A stretch of DNA of 64,000 nt, taken from Schizophyllum amplum (taxonomy: Eukaryota; Basidiomycota; Agaricomycetes; Agaricales; Schizophyllaceae). This document shows, one piece after another, positions 20,464 through 31,117 of the stretch. How positions within the stretch are numbered: the stretch's first letter is position 1; every line of letters begins with the position of its first letter. Under the pieces are notes generated by a model. It was not told where the DNA came from. It did no database searches and worked only from the letters and a program-made list of their open reading frames with translations. The stretch lies in contig VDMD01000062.1 in assembly GCA_007026445.1 (NCBI GenBank), positions 1 to 64,000 on the forward strand. The letters run 5' to 3'. The translations under genes and the position numbers were made by a program.

Positions 20464-22134
20464 CTAAACAGAGCAGCTAAGGAAGGTGGTTAGGAAGGCG
20501 CCGCCAGCGCGACCTGACTCGCAAACTCGTACGATGGCGCTGTGAAAGCACGCGGTCGTGGTCCAGGTCCGTACGCCCGTTGCGATCTCCACAGGCTGCA
20601 CGAGCAGTGGGCCCGCATCCCGCGACGCAAAGCTCAGCACGTCGAAAGGAAACAGCACCACCTCGTACTGCATGACACGCCCATCAGCACCAAACCACGA
20701 CTCCTCACCAACTCAGCCCACTCACCTCAATCTGCCAATGCGCCAAACTCGTACTCGGCTTCAGGTCCTCCTTCAAATGGATCTCCCCGTCCATGCAGCG
20801 CCTATACGTATGCTGCGGGGCGCCTTCCCTCGGCCACCAGCTCGCTGTCTCGTACACGCTCGTCGACTCCTGCCACCCATCCTCGTCGAGCGCGCGCCCA
20901 ATGTCGGACTTGTAGCGCAGCCGGCGCCGCAGGCGGGCGACAATGGCGGTAGGGGAGGAGAGGAGGTCCAGGGCGCTGGCGTCGTGAGCCTCGAGGATAA
21001 GCGCGCAGGGGATGACGCTGCCACGGGTGTAGCAGAGCTGGAGAGGGACCGTAGGTGAGTGCAAGCGTTGTGATAGAATTTATGACAATACACGCACGGG
21101 CTGTGCAATGGAAAACTGCGAGGCCACATGAATACATTTTGAGTAAATTGCGGCTGGCGGAAGTGAGAAAATGGCTCACACTGCAAGTCACCTCCACTTC
21201 CCGTTGACCCGCTATCGCACCACGAGTGACGACGGAGCGCGGCGTATGCCAGCCATCTGGGTCAACGTCGGGCGGCGGTATCGAGTGGTGCTCCTTGTAT
21301 GCAAGCTGCCGCGCAGAAGAGGCTGGCGGTGGATGGCTCAGCGGAGCGTAAGCTATTTCAACGGGTAATCTACCGGGCATCGTTAGCTGGTCTTGATCCG
21401 AACAGTCTGAGAAAATGAATAACAACTCACCTGATATTACTCTTGAACGCCCCCCTCGCCACATGCAGCACAACATGATACCTCACCCGCACCGGCTCGT
21501 GGCGCTCCCAGAACCCGGCAGGCAGCGCGTAGTTGCGCTCGCGCGGCGGCGTGCCGACGGGCAAAACCACGGCGCGCGGAAGACGCACGGCGAAGGGCCA
21601 CTCGTAGGTGCCGCGGAGCTTGCCGTTCCACTGTCCCGCAACCGCCTCGCCACGCGGATCGCCCATCTCGCGCGTCCACGGCGTGGCAAAGACGTCGAGG
21701 AAGGTGAAGGGGGCGGCAGCGCCTATAGAGAGCTGCCCCTGGACCGTAACTCTTACCGAGTGTATCGTCTCCGTACTTTGCAGGTTTAGCGACACCATGC
21801 CGCTCACCATGGCGCCCTCACGTGTGCCGCCCCCTTTCGCATGCCCATGGAATTCGGCGCGCGTGACGCTCTCCTCCGCCTGTGTATCCGGCTCGACGAA
21901 CGTTGGAGTCGACTTGGATAGATTGGGGTCCGCGAGCAGTGTGAGCGTCCCCCATGTCTTTCCCCTGCGTGTCATATGGTAGGTATAGGCCTTTGGACCT
22001 TGCGGGGGATCGCTGTAACGGCCCTCCGCGCCATTGTGACGATCATGCCCTCGGTCGCTATGTCGTCGCACGGGTGTATAGGACAGGGCGTCCCTCTCCT
22101 CCTGCAAGGAGTGCGTACGATAATCGTGCGCCAT
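20464..22134 (-). CDS. Arrestin-like domain protein
   Basis: Large arrestin-fold protein of the type common in Agaricomycetes; such alpha-arrestins act as adaptors in membrane-protein trafficking and ubiquitylation. Exon 1 (from ATG 22134) has a hydrophilic leader, then beta-rich arrestin-N strands: MVSGMVSLNLQSTETIHSVR, VTVQGQLSIGAAAPFTFLDV, LRGTYEWPFAVRLPRAVVLP and VRVRYHVVLHVARG. Later exons carry a Pro-rich linker, EVEVTC, LCYTRGSVIPCALILEAHDA, AIVARLRRRLRY and a final exon EVVLFPFDVLSFASRDAGPL ending FLTTFLSCSV. The strand LCYTRGSVIPC resembles the arrestin-C start. I saw no PPxY motif in the readable exons. Introns near 21430, 21060 and 20690 have GTGAGT or GTGCGT-like donors. Confidence 0.75.
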
Positions 22135-22899
22135 GGCCGTCTATTGGGGGTATCGGGAAGGTGGGAGGAAGTCTGCAGAAAATAGGAAGATGAGGTTGAA
22201 GTATGCGGTGGCGCAGAAACGCTAGGGAATCTCCTGGCACATTAGTTCACCTGACTGATGGTTCTGGATCGGTACAGCTCACCTGCACCTCTAGCGGGGT
22301 ATATGGGCCTTCAAGGTTTAACTGGCGAATGCTATGGGAGTAGAATGACCGGCGCAATCCGTCCCTACGAGATGACGGGAGGAAAAGAAAGTGAAGACAT
22401 GATCGTCGCGAGTGAACAATGAACTTCCGCGGGCGATCGGTGGATGACCTCACTGGCCGCTATCCGGTCTCGGAAGTTCAACATTCGATACCGATGACAG
22501 CGCTGCATATCGACCATAACGGTGGATGGACGGCTCACAACAGGGCAACCAACGGCAAGAAGCGGCGAGACGCCCAGCTGCAGTGAAATGCAATTACTTT
22601 TATATGTACTATGGAAAGAACAAATGAAGCGGTAAAGATGTTGTGCGTATATAGATACATATGTCTTCCTCAGAGATGAGGTAGGAGTCTTCCTCAAAGC
22701 AAAAACGAGGGATCGCCCGACTGAGGCCAATGGTGATCCACACCAGGAACGAACAAGGAGTCCCCGTAGTCGAAGTCAACAGAGGTTCAGAAGGGACAGG
22801 GGAAGAAGAAGTCCAATGCTACAAAAACCGACCACACCACGCCACCCAGCCACAGAGAACGATATCGACGTCAACGATAGCCTGGTTTGCGGGCAGGTA
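22135..22899. other. Intergenic region with two TTGAACTTC-like motifs
   Basis: About 765 bp with no supported gene. It holds the arrestin-gene promoter and the 3' flank of the E2 gene. Motifs near 22420 (TGAACTTCC) and 22472 (GGAAGTTCAAC) belong to a motif seen in several intergenic regions. Confidence 0.4.
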
Positions 22900-23868
22900 T
22901 CAAAGGCGCTTCAGGGCCTTCTTCCGCTTCTCTGCACCCGAAGACGCGCCTCCGGTCGCTGCGCGCTTGACCGCCTTCGTCGCCGGCGCGGCCGCCGCCG
23001 CTCCTCCCACATTGCTGTCTGCCGTACCCAGAGGTGATGGTGATGGGTGATGGTCCTCTCCGCCAGCGTTCGACACCTTGAATGGGACCTGTGGCACCGC
23101 CGTCGGCGCAGGGGAAGCGGATTTGCGGGAGGTGGGCGTCCGGGATGGCACGGAGAGAACGGGAGTCGTTGGCGTCCCGGCAGTTGACGGCGGCTTCGAT
23201 GAGGGCGTGGTAGACGTTGCGGAGGTGGAGGCGGCCGGGGTATCGAACACGGCGGGCCTCACGCGTGCATGAACGCTCGTCATGAGCTTTGCGCGGCTGC
23301 AGTACGAGTTGTAGTCCTCGAGCAGCAACTTGCCTGCCTCCTCGTCGAGCGCGGACTCCGGGTTCGGGTGGATGAGCAGGCACTTGACGGTGACGAGGAT
23401 GTGGCCGATGCCGTACGACGCCTGCCAGTCTTTCTTGAGCGTGTTCACGCAGATCTCGCCCGCGTTGGACACGTTCGGGTGGAAGATCTTCGTCGCCATC
23501 CAGCCTGTCGTCTGCGTCAGCTCCTCGCGCACATCCAGGTGTGTGAGCACGCACATTTCGGGGGAGCCGCTGGGAACTCTTCTGTGAACTTGAACTTGAC
23601 GCTAAAGTAGCCACCCGCGTATGGAGTGCCCTCTGTTGGGAATTGTAAGTGGCTGCTCGCGCGCGAGCCTCACCACGTACCTGGGCCCTCAATGACGCCC
23701 GTCACGTCGAGCATGTTGTCTTCGTGCGTCTGGATCCGGATGCCCTCTGGCGGCGTCCGCTGAAGCTCAGAGATCTCGCGCATAAGACGGCGCAGAACTG
23801 CGGGGGGAACGGACTGCGAGAAAAAGGTCAGCCATCGTCGTCGTCGTCCAAGACAAGTCGCTCACCAT
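22900..23868 (-). CDS. Ubiquitin-conjugating enzyme E2, UBE2S type
   Basis: E2 enzyme related to UBE2S, which extends Lys11-linked chains with the anaphase-promoting complex. Predicted 272 residues; exons 23868-23866, 23813-23681, 23632-23555 and 23504-22900. The first coding exon is the ATG alone, followed at once by a 52-bp GTGAGC/GCAG intron. The UBC fold reads [28 protein letters not shown] joined to [23 protein letters not shown], then [20 protein letters not shown] with HPN and the catalytic Cys, and [18 protein letters not shown] long Ser/Thr/Pro/Ala-rich linker leads to a lysine-rich end, [11 protein letters not shown]. This matches the basic L-R-R-L-like tail that docks UBE2S on the APC/C. 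The tail strongly favours UBE2S over other E2s. Confidence 0.9.
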
Positions 23869-24368
23869 GATTGCGAGCGCGCGGGACTATTTGCGTGGTT
23901 TGGGTCGTGGTGGTTGAAGTTCAAAAGGGGTGCCGCGAGAAAAAGGGCAGCTTTGTTTGAGTAAATAATCACACGTGACAAAGGAGCCAAACCACGAGGC
24001 CCCACGTCGGGCCGTCATTCCGAGCCCAATTTCTGAACGCAAAGAACCCCCAAAAACGGGCTTTCCAAGAAATGCTCGGCGTTGGCCGCAGAAAAGGAGT
24101 TTTCAAGCAATTTCGAAGGGGGCCTGCCGAGGACGGCATTATGCGAACTGGCTCGTTTGCTTCCTCCAGTTCGTGCACAGAATGTCGGAGACGCGCCAAT
24201 TACCCCTCATGTTCTCTCCTGACCCTCAATTCTGACATCGCATGACCCATCGAGAGGGCAGAGGCAGCAGAGGAATCCAAGATTACACCTCATTGTTCTC
24301 GGATCGCGTCATACCAACCTTCTCTCTGACTTCCATTGTCCTCTATACACTGAGCGCGCATACCAAGG
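23869..24368. promoter_or_regulatory. Divergent promoter region
   Basis: A 500-bp space between the divergently transcribed E2 and F-box-like genes. It contains TTGAAGTTCAAA at about 23913-23925, roughly 50 bp upstream of the E2 start, and no open frame of note. Confidence 0.4.
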
Positions 24369-25682
24369 ATGGGATCCCGAATGGCGGACGAACCGCATCT
24401 GCCTACGGAGCTGCTCATCTACATCATCCACACTGTACTTGCCGACAGCTTCCACACCATCTTCAGCGTCGGCCACGAGGAGGAGGTCGAATGGCAACTC
24501 AACGTGATCGCAACGCTTTCCCGCACGAACTCCGTCTTCCGCCACATTGTCGCGGACAGCGTCAGGGACCTCATGGACCTGAAGCCTCCCCCTACACAAG
24601 AATTCCGGTGCGTGTTTCCTCGTCTTCCCCCATGACCCCACACTGACGCTATACCCCATCGCCTTTCCTCTTCTCCTTGTCCCCTCGACTCCCACATGCA
24701 GCGCCCGCGAATTCCTCGGTGACCTCCTCGCCCTCGGCAAGCAACAGCGTGACCCCAGTATTGGACCCTCCTCCACCGCCGACCGCGCTCACCGCTTCCT
24801 CTCCACCCTCCTCAAGGGCTATCAGCAATTCGTGCTCATGATCGCCCTCCGCACCATGTTCCACCGTCTCGGCAAGGCCAAGACGGACATCATCCCGCTC
24901 AACGCACTGGTGGACCGGGTGACCGCGAAGATGCTGTCGCAGCTGACAAGGGTGCGCCCGCGCGCGCTGGCGGGGCCGCTGAGGCGGATGGCGGAGACGG
25001 AAAGGCGATTGAGTCGGATACGTGCGTAGCACCGCGCTGGTGATCTGCGTAGAGGGGTGTTCACAGAAGCGCAGTGAGTCGGGGGACGAGTGCTTCGGAG
25101 GTGCTGCCGAAGCTGGTCGATTCCTATACGGACTCGCCGTCTTCTGTGCGTCATCTTCAACTTCAGTTTATGAGTCCATCGCTGACCGTCTCCAGACCTG
25201 CATGCAACAGCTGCACAACGCTCTGCGTGAGCTGGAGATCTGCACTGACGAGCACGTCTACGTAATGCACAACTACCAGTACGCATCGACCGTCGTGCCT
25301 TTCTTTCGGGTGAGTCTGCACGTCGTTAGCGACGCCTGTTTGTGAGAGAGGCTTTTCCTCAATATTGAACTCCTCGTGCCAACTCTCCACGATCTGCTCT
25401 TTCCCCTTTCTCGCTTGGGGCCAACAGATTTATACTCATCCTCGTCGGCAGGTACTCGGCATCGCGGAGGATGCGCAGAGCCTGGACAATCTTCTCGCAG
25501 TGCGCCAAGCTCACAGCATGTGTGCATCGAACGATTTGCCCGCCGACCTGCCAACCGAAATCGTGGGCCCGCACGCCCTGCGTGAGGCGACCGACCTTAT
25601 CGCGCGCTATGACCGCTTGCGAGAGCGGTGGGACGCGCTGGATCCGGGGACCGCGTTGGTGTGCTTGCCGTTGCCGATGTAG
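24369..25682 (+). CDS. F-box-like hypothetical protein
   Basis: Unrecognised protein of roughly 330 residues with an F-box-like start. The first in-frame ATGs are at 24369 and 24381 (MADEPHLPTELLIYIIHTVL). The segment LPTELLIYII, then TLSRTNSVFRHIVADSVRDL, fits the degenerate F-box pattern common in Agaricomycetes. Later exons are helical: LGDLLALGKQQRDP, QFVLMIALRTMFHRLGKAK, AGPLRRMAETERRLSRI, SASEVLPKLVDSYTDSPSS, then CMQQLHNALRELEI and a last exon GIAEDAQSLDNLLAVRQAHS ending ALVCLPLPM. Splice joins at 25021, 25148 and 25307 (GTGCGT, GTGCGT, GTGAGT) keep frame. If a true F-box, it would link substrates to an SCF ubiquitin ligase. Confidence 0.65.
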
Positions 25683-26114
25683 CTGATGGGCCCGCCGAAG
25701 GGATCAGGAGTACATTGCGAGGCGCAGTGTCCTTGTGAGAATGGAGAGACGTGCACACTGCAGTGCGCCCTACTTTACCTGTGCGTGGCAAGCTTATGGA
25801 GTCGTATTTTGCTTTGTGTACATGTATGCTTACTTAACGATGTCAGGATCGGTCTTTTATACGGCACCTCATTATCATACGAAGCCCTGGAATAGATGTC
25901 TTCAAGCGTCATATGTCGAGTCTGATGATATAGAAGCAAGTACGCATTCCGGTCTGCGTCAGAAGACAGATATCAAGAAAGGACGACTTGACGACGAGGT
26001 GCATGCGCCACCACTGCTCTCCAGCTATAATGCTGACCAAGCTCTGGAAATATGTAAGTCTGGCCCAGGTACGGACTGCCAGGACAATTTGGTGACTTTG
26101 CTCGGCTTTGGCAG
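25683..26114. other. Intergenic region or unresolved 5' exons of the DUF3883 gene
   Basis: About 430 bp. An open frame in 25890-26045 followed by a GTAAGT-like donor near 26055 could be a 5' exon of the next gene, but no start codon with coding-like context was identified. Confidence 0.35.
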
Positions 26115-26927
26115 GCTCAGAGATTCTGGAGTTTGCCCGGTGGAAGCCGATCGCGTCTGGCAGCGGTTGCACCCCAGCACTCTACTTCGAGGGACAACGT
26201 CTCTAGTCAGCGTACCGACTTATATTCGTCGCCATCTCTTGCTCTACCGGTAGCGTCCTCTCCAGCGCTGGGCGATTACAGTCGTTCGTCCGGCTACAGT
26301 CGCGCAGCTTCACCCCCGACAGACGCGCAGATCTTGAACGGAATCGTGGGCGAGGCATATGTGAGTTCGCTTGCATCATGAATGACCTACACTCACATTT
26401 CGTTCACTCGACATAGGTCTACCACATCCTACAGGCGCATCTGCCTGGCTTTACCGAGGAAAACTGGACGAGCGAGCTGCGCGGCAAGGTCAAGGGCACG
26501 GGGTCCTTCGACGGGGTCGCGCTTGCCGACTTCACGTACCGCGATGAACAGGGCATGCTCACGGGCATCGTATTCGGTGAGGACAAGCAGCGCGCATGGG
26601 CGGAAGCGTGGCCCACCTACCACTTGGAGGTCAAGTCGACGTCTGGCGGGCAAGGCAACGTGTTTCACATGAGCGCCTCGCAGTTGCGTGCGGTGAGTAC
26701 ACCGGCGTTGGGTGAAGGCGTGTGCGTGTTGTGCTGAGCTGGCTTCACAGGCGCGCGAGTTGGCTATTGAGCCGGATACAGGCGTGCCACCGCAGCATGT
26801 ATACGCACTCGTGCATGTTACTGAGGTCAACGATGGGCCCAAGATGACGATCATCAAGGAACCGCACCGCGCGCTATACACGGGGGTCTTGCGCATCGCC
26901 TCGGACGTTGAGATCGGGCGGGCGTAG
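26115..26927 (+). CDS. NO VEIN C-terminal (NOV_C, DUF3883) domain protein, 5' end unresolved
   Basis: The 3' exons encode a domain resembling NOV_C/DUF3883, a nuclease-related fold usually found at the C-terminus of very large sacsin/HSP90-like ATPase proteins. Visible blocks: AQRFWSLPGG and a Ser-rich linker, GIVGEAYVYHILQAHLPGF with an intron after GEAY, KGTGSFDGVALADFTYRD, then YHLEVKSTSG followed by FHMSASQLRA, and a last exon coding ARELAIEPDTG, HVYALVHVTEVNDGPKM and ending SDVEIGRA. E-V-K-S-T is the expected conserved core. Only ~430 bp separates this from the preceding gene, so the ATPase part is absent here. The gene is either a free-standing short NOV_C protein or a truncated remnant. 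Confidence 0.62.
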
Positions 26928-27123
26928 ACGAAGGACATAGCACGAATCTGGCCTGAAGTCTAAGCAGAGAACCCACTGTATCACTAATTCCTGAAGCGCA
27001 GTGTACGAGATGTATCCTATGGCGCACTGTATTCCTTTTCGACAGAACTCCTAGTCAAAGTATAGCCCATCAATCCATCAAGCTTTCTGCATCGAGCGGC
27101 GCAGCTGCTGGAAGGCAGGGGGC

Positions 27124-27701
27124 TCATGCAGTGGTGGTCCCGCAGTACGGCACCGTGCAGCCGACCCAGGTGGTAACTGTGGTTGGCTCGCCCGTCACGG
27201 TCGTTGCCCAATCGGTGATCGTCCAGGTATAGGAAGGGTCCGGTGCAGCCGTAACCTTAGTTGAGGTGGTCGTGGTGTACGAGCTGCAGCGTCCGCATCA
27301 GGAGAAATAGATCACGGGCGAGGATGATGAATGGGCGATTGAGGATGAGTGAGAATAGACGATGGTCAGCCACTTTTCCCAGAGTATAGCAATGTCTTTA
27401 CGCACCTGCAAGGTGACCCGTTCACCTGACGTGCGCTCAGCGCCGGCGTCGGCGTTGGCGTGATCGTCACGTACACCGTCGAGTGTTTAGTAGTCACTAA
27501 ACCTCACGGATCAACCTCTGGCTGCACCTACCTCAAAGCGGAAGAAGACGCACCACCCTCAGCGTACGCGGTGACCGTCGCCCCGGGATAGAATACTGTC
27601 GATGTAGCGACAGAGGTGATCGTGCACTGTGTCGATCCACTGGCAGCGACGCTCACGGCGGCGAGAGCGAGGCCGGCGATGGCCTTTGCGTTGAACATCA
27701 T
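27124..27701 (-). CDS. Small secreted Ser/Thr-rich protein
   Basis: Predicted extracellular protein. The start (first of two ATGs, 27701) gives a clean signal peptide: MMFNAKAIAGLALAAVSVAA, cleaved about A-S-G. The mature part is Thr/Ser-rich: TQCTITSVATSTVFYPGATV, then exons with VYVTITPTPTPALSA, SYTTTTSTKVTAAPDPSYTW, and a terminal EPTTVTTWVGCTVPYCGTTT ending in A. Few cysteines are seen (Q-C-T near the N-terminus; G-C-T-V-P-Y-C near the C-terminus). Introns with GTAGGT and GTGAAC-like donors separate the exons; one is long (about 150 bp). A cell-wall or secreted effector-like role is possible; nothing identifies a partner or substrate. Confidence 0.6.
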
Positions 27702-28663
27702 CGTGATAGATGTTAGGATTGAGGTGACGGTTGGCTTGCGGAAAACAGGATTACAAAACGTCGCGCGACCGCCACCTCTTTATATGCGCACGCCTCGCGC
27801 TGGTTCATCGGGGGTCGTTGCCGGCCAGGCCAGCCCGCAAGTTGCAGTAGACGTGGTCATGAGGAAGCCACGTTCATACAGAAGGCAGCAGGTTGAACGG
27901 GCGGAATGACTGCGTCCGCTCTGTGTCAATTGAAGGTGCGACAGGTACCGGTAGGGTTCCGCAAGCTCGGAGGAGGTCGCGGAATCGAAGGTCAGCGCGG
28001 ACGGATGCCATCTGGGGTGCGGGTTGACGACAAGATGCAAATCGAATACGGGAGTGAGCTTGAGGAGGCTTGAGGCTGCGGCGAGCACAGGAAGACCGTA
28101 TGTTCGTGAACCAAGAATGGATTATGTTTGAGCCTTCCATGGATTCGCACGCCGCAAAACATGGAAGCGTTGGCGAACAGAGACCTCGCGCGGCTATTGT
28201 GGTTGGTCCTTGTTGTGTGTCAACTTCGGCGATTGCCGTCGGGAATACCCGTCGACTGTACGTGATCTGCGCTAACGCCGCCCTGACGCCGCCACCCGTC
28301 CTGAACTTCAACAGCGCGCCCCGAACCTATCTTCAACGGCGTCTCATACATCTCACAGGTGAGTTCGATGAGAGCCTCTCCCTGCAGCTGCGACGATAAG
28401 GCTTGTGGACCCGCCCATGATACGACCACAAGCTTGCACACTAAGCAACAAGCCTTCACGCTATGCGATTGCCATGTCAAGAGAGTAAGTAGTGTGTGGT
28501 GGTGTGGTGTGTAGCAATATGGCAGCGCAGTGCAGCATAACGTACATGGTCATGATTATGTAGGAAGTGGTGATTCACTTACAGCGTCAGTATAGTATAG
28601 GTCGCCCCTCGCGCGAACCTTCCCCCGTCCGATAAAGTATTCCCCTGGAGGAAACAAGCCCCA
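27702..28663. other. Intergenic region, no supported gene
   Basis: About 960 bp. Short overlapping frames on both strands at 27780-28400 have no motif or splice-supported continuity. The left end is the promoter of the secreted protein. CTGAACTTCA occurs at 28301. Confidence 0.4.
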
Positions 28664-29886
28664 CTATGAGAACTCATCGTTCCTCTTCTTCATACCGTAC
28701 TCCCGCTTCCTCGGCTTCTCCGTGTCTGAGCGGACGGCGTAGGTCAAGCCGAGGGGCGTGCCCGACGCGAGGGAGAGGCCGTTGAGCTCGTTGAGCGCCG
28801 CGGTGGCGGCATCGACGGTTTTGAAATCGACCCAGCCGTTGCCCTTGAGCCTCTTCTGTTCCGTGCGGACTGTAAGGAGGGTCACAGTCAGAAGAAGTCG
28901 CAAAAGCAGGTAGACATGCGCGTAAGGGAGACAAAAAGCAGGATGTGCAAAGGATTACAGGACGTCGCGAGGCATGTTGGCCGAACAAGAACGTTTGACA
29001 ACTAGATGAACATAGCGATGATACGCACAGAAGTAGATGCTGAAGATGTCGTTCTTGTACTTGCTGAAGGCCTCGTGCAACTCCTCCTCAGGGCCCTTCA
29101 TGCCGAAGAAGTACAATTTGCTGGACGGCATATCTGAGCGGCGGGCGCTACCCCTGATGTTGGACTGGGCGTAGTCGAGGCGCATGCGGCGGTTACGCAG
29201 CCAGATGGCAGACTGCATGTGGTCCTCCATGGCACGCTGATGCAAGTCAGCCATGGCTACCGCAATGGGTTCTTGGTAGCTCACCTTCGCTGACTCTATG
29301 TCCTTATACTGCACGTGGCAGAAGCCGCGTGCCGTACCGTCAGTGTTCACACCTAACCAGGGCATTAGATACAACTCTTAGTGAGATAGGAAGAGATACG
29401 CACCGGGACGGGTGTTCTCAATCTCTCCGTACGGTGAGAAGACCTCAACGATTTCCTCCTCGGTGCAGTCGTACGGAATGTTGCCCACAAAGAGACACCT
29501 ATGTGGGTTCGGGTTCTGATTCCGCGGAGGACGTGACTCTGAACAAAAATGCCTCGTCAGTCGAAGAACACCTTCTAACGGAAGCATAACAACGCACCCC
29601 GCCCGGCCCTCTCCCGAGGCTGCCTGAACCCCTGCTCCTCCGACTGCAGCGGCGCCTGGTCCTCCGGGTTCGGTCCCCGGTGAAGCTGCGGCGCGGCTCC
29701 GTCGTTGAAGTGCTGCTCGTTGTACACGGCCCGGCTCGTGGAGAGCATCCTGTACGCGTTCTGCAACGCGACCGCGCGGCAATTGCGCGATATAGCGAGC
29801 GCATTGCGTGTTGCCGCGGTCGGCGGCGGGAACGCACAGGCGATGCGGGCGGACTGGGGAACGAGGGAGGCGGCGGCGCGGAACAT
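28664..29886 (-). CDS. Mitochondrial RNA-binding protein with two RRM domains
   Basis: RRM protein with a mitochondrial leader: MFRAAASLVPQSARIACAF, then NAYRMLSTSRAVYN. After an acidic/Gln-rich linker, the first RRM reads RCLFVGNIPYDCTEEEIVEV (RNP2) and FSPYGEIENTR, with RNP1 GTARGFCHVQYKD after an intron. A linker with LRNRRMRLDYAQSN follows. A second RRM begins SKLYFFGMKGPEEELHEAF and continues across an intron to KGNGWVDFKTVDAATAALNE, ending in a basic tail KPRKREYGMKKRNDEFS. Expected role: binding mitochondrial transcripts for processing or translation. The start at 29886 is favoured by the presequence. Confidence 0.82.
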
Positions 29887-30231
29887 TTTGGCGTGCGGGA
29901 AGGAAGGGGCTGAAAGTCTCGACCGCGCGGGGAAATTTTGGTGAACGTGTTTTGTGGCGCCGTGTGAAACTGGCCGGCATCGGCCGGATAATACGGCTGG
30001 CTCAGCGGCGAGCTCAGTTGGCGGCGAGAAATTCCTCTTTTCCTATTCCATTCGTGGTCTCCATCCATAGGCACCTGAAGGGTAGTGTCCTGTCCACATC
30101 ACTTGTGTGACCTGAGGTTTGTGAACAGCATTCCTTCGCTGAGAACAGCCCACACTGGCAGCCGACTTGGATGGTTGTGACTCTTAACTACGCGAGCAGC
30201 ATCTGAAAGGACTACAAGTTTGACACGACTT
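29887..30231. other. Intergenic region between RRM gene and family 2 copy A
   Basis: About 345 bp holding the RRM-gene promoter and the 3' flank of copy A. No gene seen. Confidence 0.4.
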
Positions 30232-30644
30232 CTAATTTCTAACCCTCTGAAGGCAGAACTGCGAACTCAGCCTGTCCAATGTCTCGAGATCTAAATCCAT
30301 ACGCGTCTGAGGCTCTATGGCGGCAACTTCGACAGCGTTCAGTCGGCCCTTGACAAGACTCCAAGCTTCCTTCGAGATTTGGACGCGCGCCGTTCCATCT
30401 GTGGTAGCGATGCGCGTATAGAGGGAGATCCTATTGACAGGGGCTTTGAAGTACGTGGATGCAATTTCAACAGCACGCTAGAGGACGATAAATAACTGCT
30501 TGTGAATACAGTCGACCCAGTGAGCTCCGGGAAGGCGCGCACCTCGTAAGTCTCCGGGACGGACGAGATGACGGTCTTGTGCTCGTCTGCGAAGAGGAAC
30601 AGCCCGTCGAGGTTGGCGAGCACGCTGGCGCTGTTGTGGGCCAT
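30232..30644 (-). CDS. Unrecognised small protein, family 2 copy A
   Basis: Intact member of a tandem trio with no family I recognise. Exon 1 (30644-30543, exactly 34 codons) reads MAHNSASVLANLDGLFLFAD and ends HKTVISSVPETYE. A 65-bp intron (GTGCGC to CTAG) leads to exon 2 (30477-30232), giving 115 residues. Exon 2 carries EIASTYFKAPVNRISLYTRI and VQISKEAWSLVKGRLNAVEV. The same positions are recognisable in copies B and C: an aromatic or Asp-Gly block, then S-x-V-P-x-[TS]-[YF]-[EQ] at the exon end, S-L-[YH]-[AT]-R in exon 2, and I-S-K-E-[AV]-W. No signal peptide or membrane helix. Confidence 0.68.
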
Positions 30645-31117
30645 CTGTGGCGTTGGCAAGGTCAGTTTGTAAATATTGAATGGTGACCGACTTGACTGAC
30701 TGGTGCAGTAAGCAGGGAGTTGAGGAGATGGGAGACTTCCGTATGTTTTGCGCGCCTTTATACCGTAAGTTCCATCTGCCACGAAATCGCGACAAAGGCC
30801 ATCGAACAAAGGAGCGCTCCCTTTCGTTCCCTCTCGAATCACATCTTTCATCAAAAGCGGCTCTGGGGCGGCTCCTTCTGTCATTGAGGCTTGTATTCTA
30901 TGGGTCGACGCCTGTACTCCTTTGTTGCTTCAACGCTTGTTGCCAGTATGGTTCATGACGGCGCGACGTGTCCAGATGCGCCTTCGATGGAGCAGAAAGG
31001 TAGACAAAGATATCAAAGCTATACTATACCACCGCATATCCCCCTCCGAGCGCACCGCCAGCTTCTATCCGGCAACAAGGCGCCTTGAAGCTTCAAGGTC
31101 CAAGCCGCTTATCATAA
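30645..31117. other. Spacer between family 2 copies A and B
   Basis: About 470 bp with short frames but no support for a gene; probably the promoter of copy A and the 3' flank of copy B. Confidence 0.35.
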
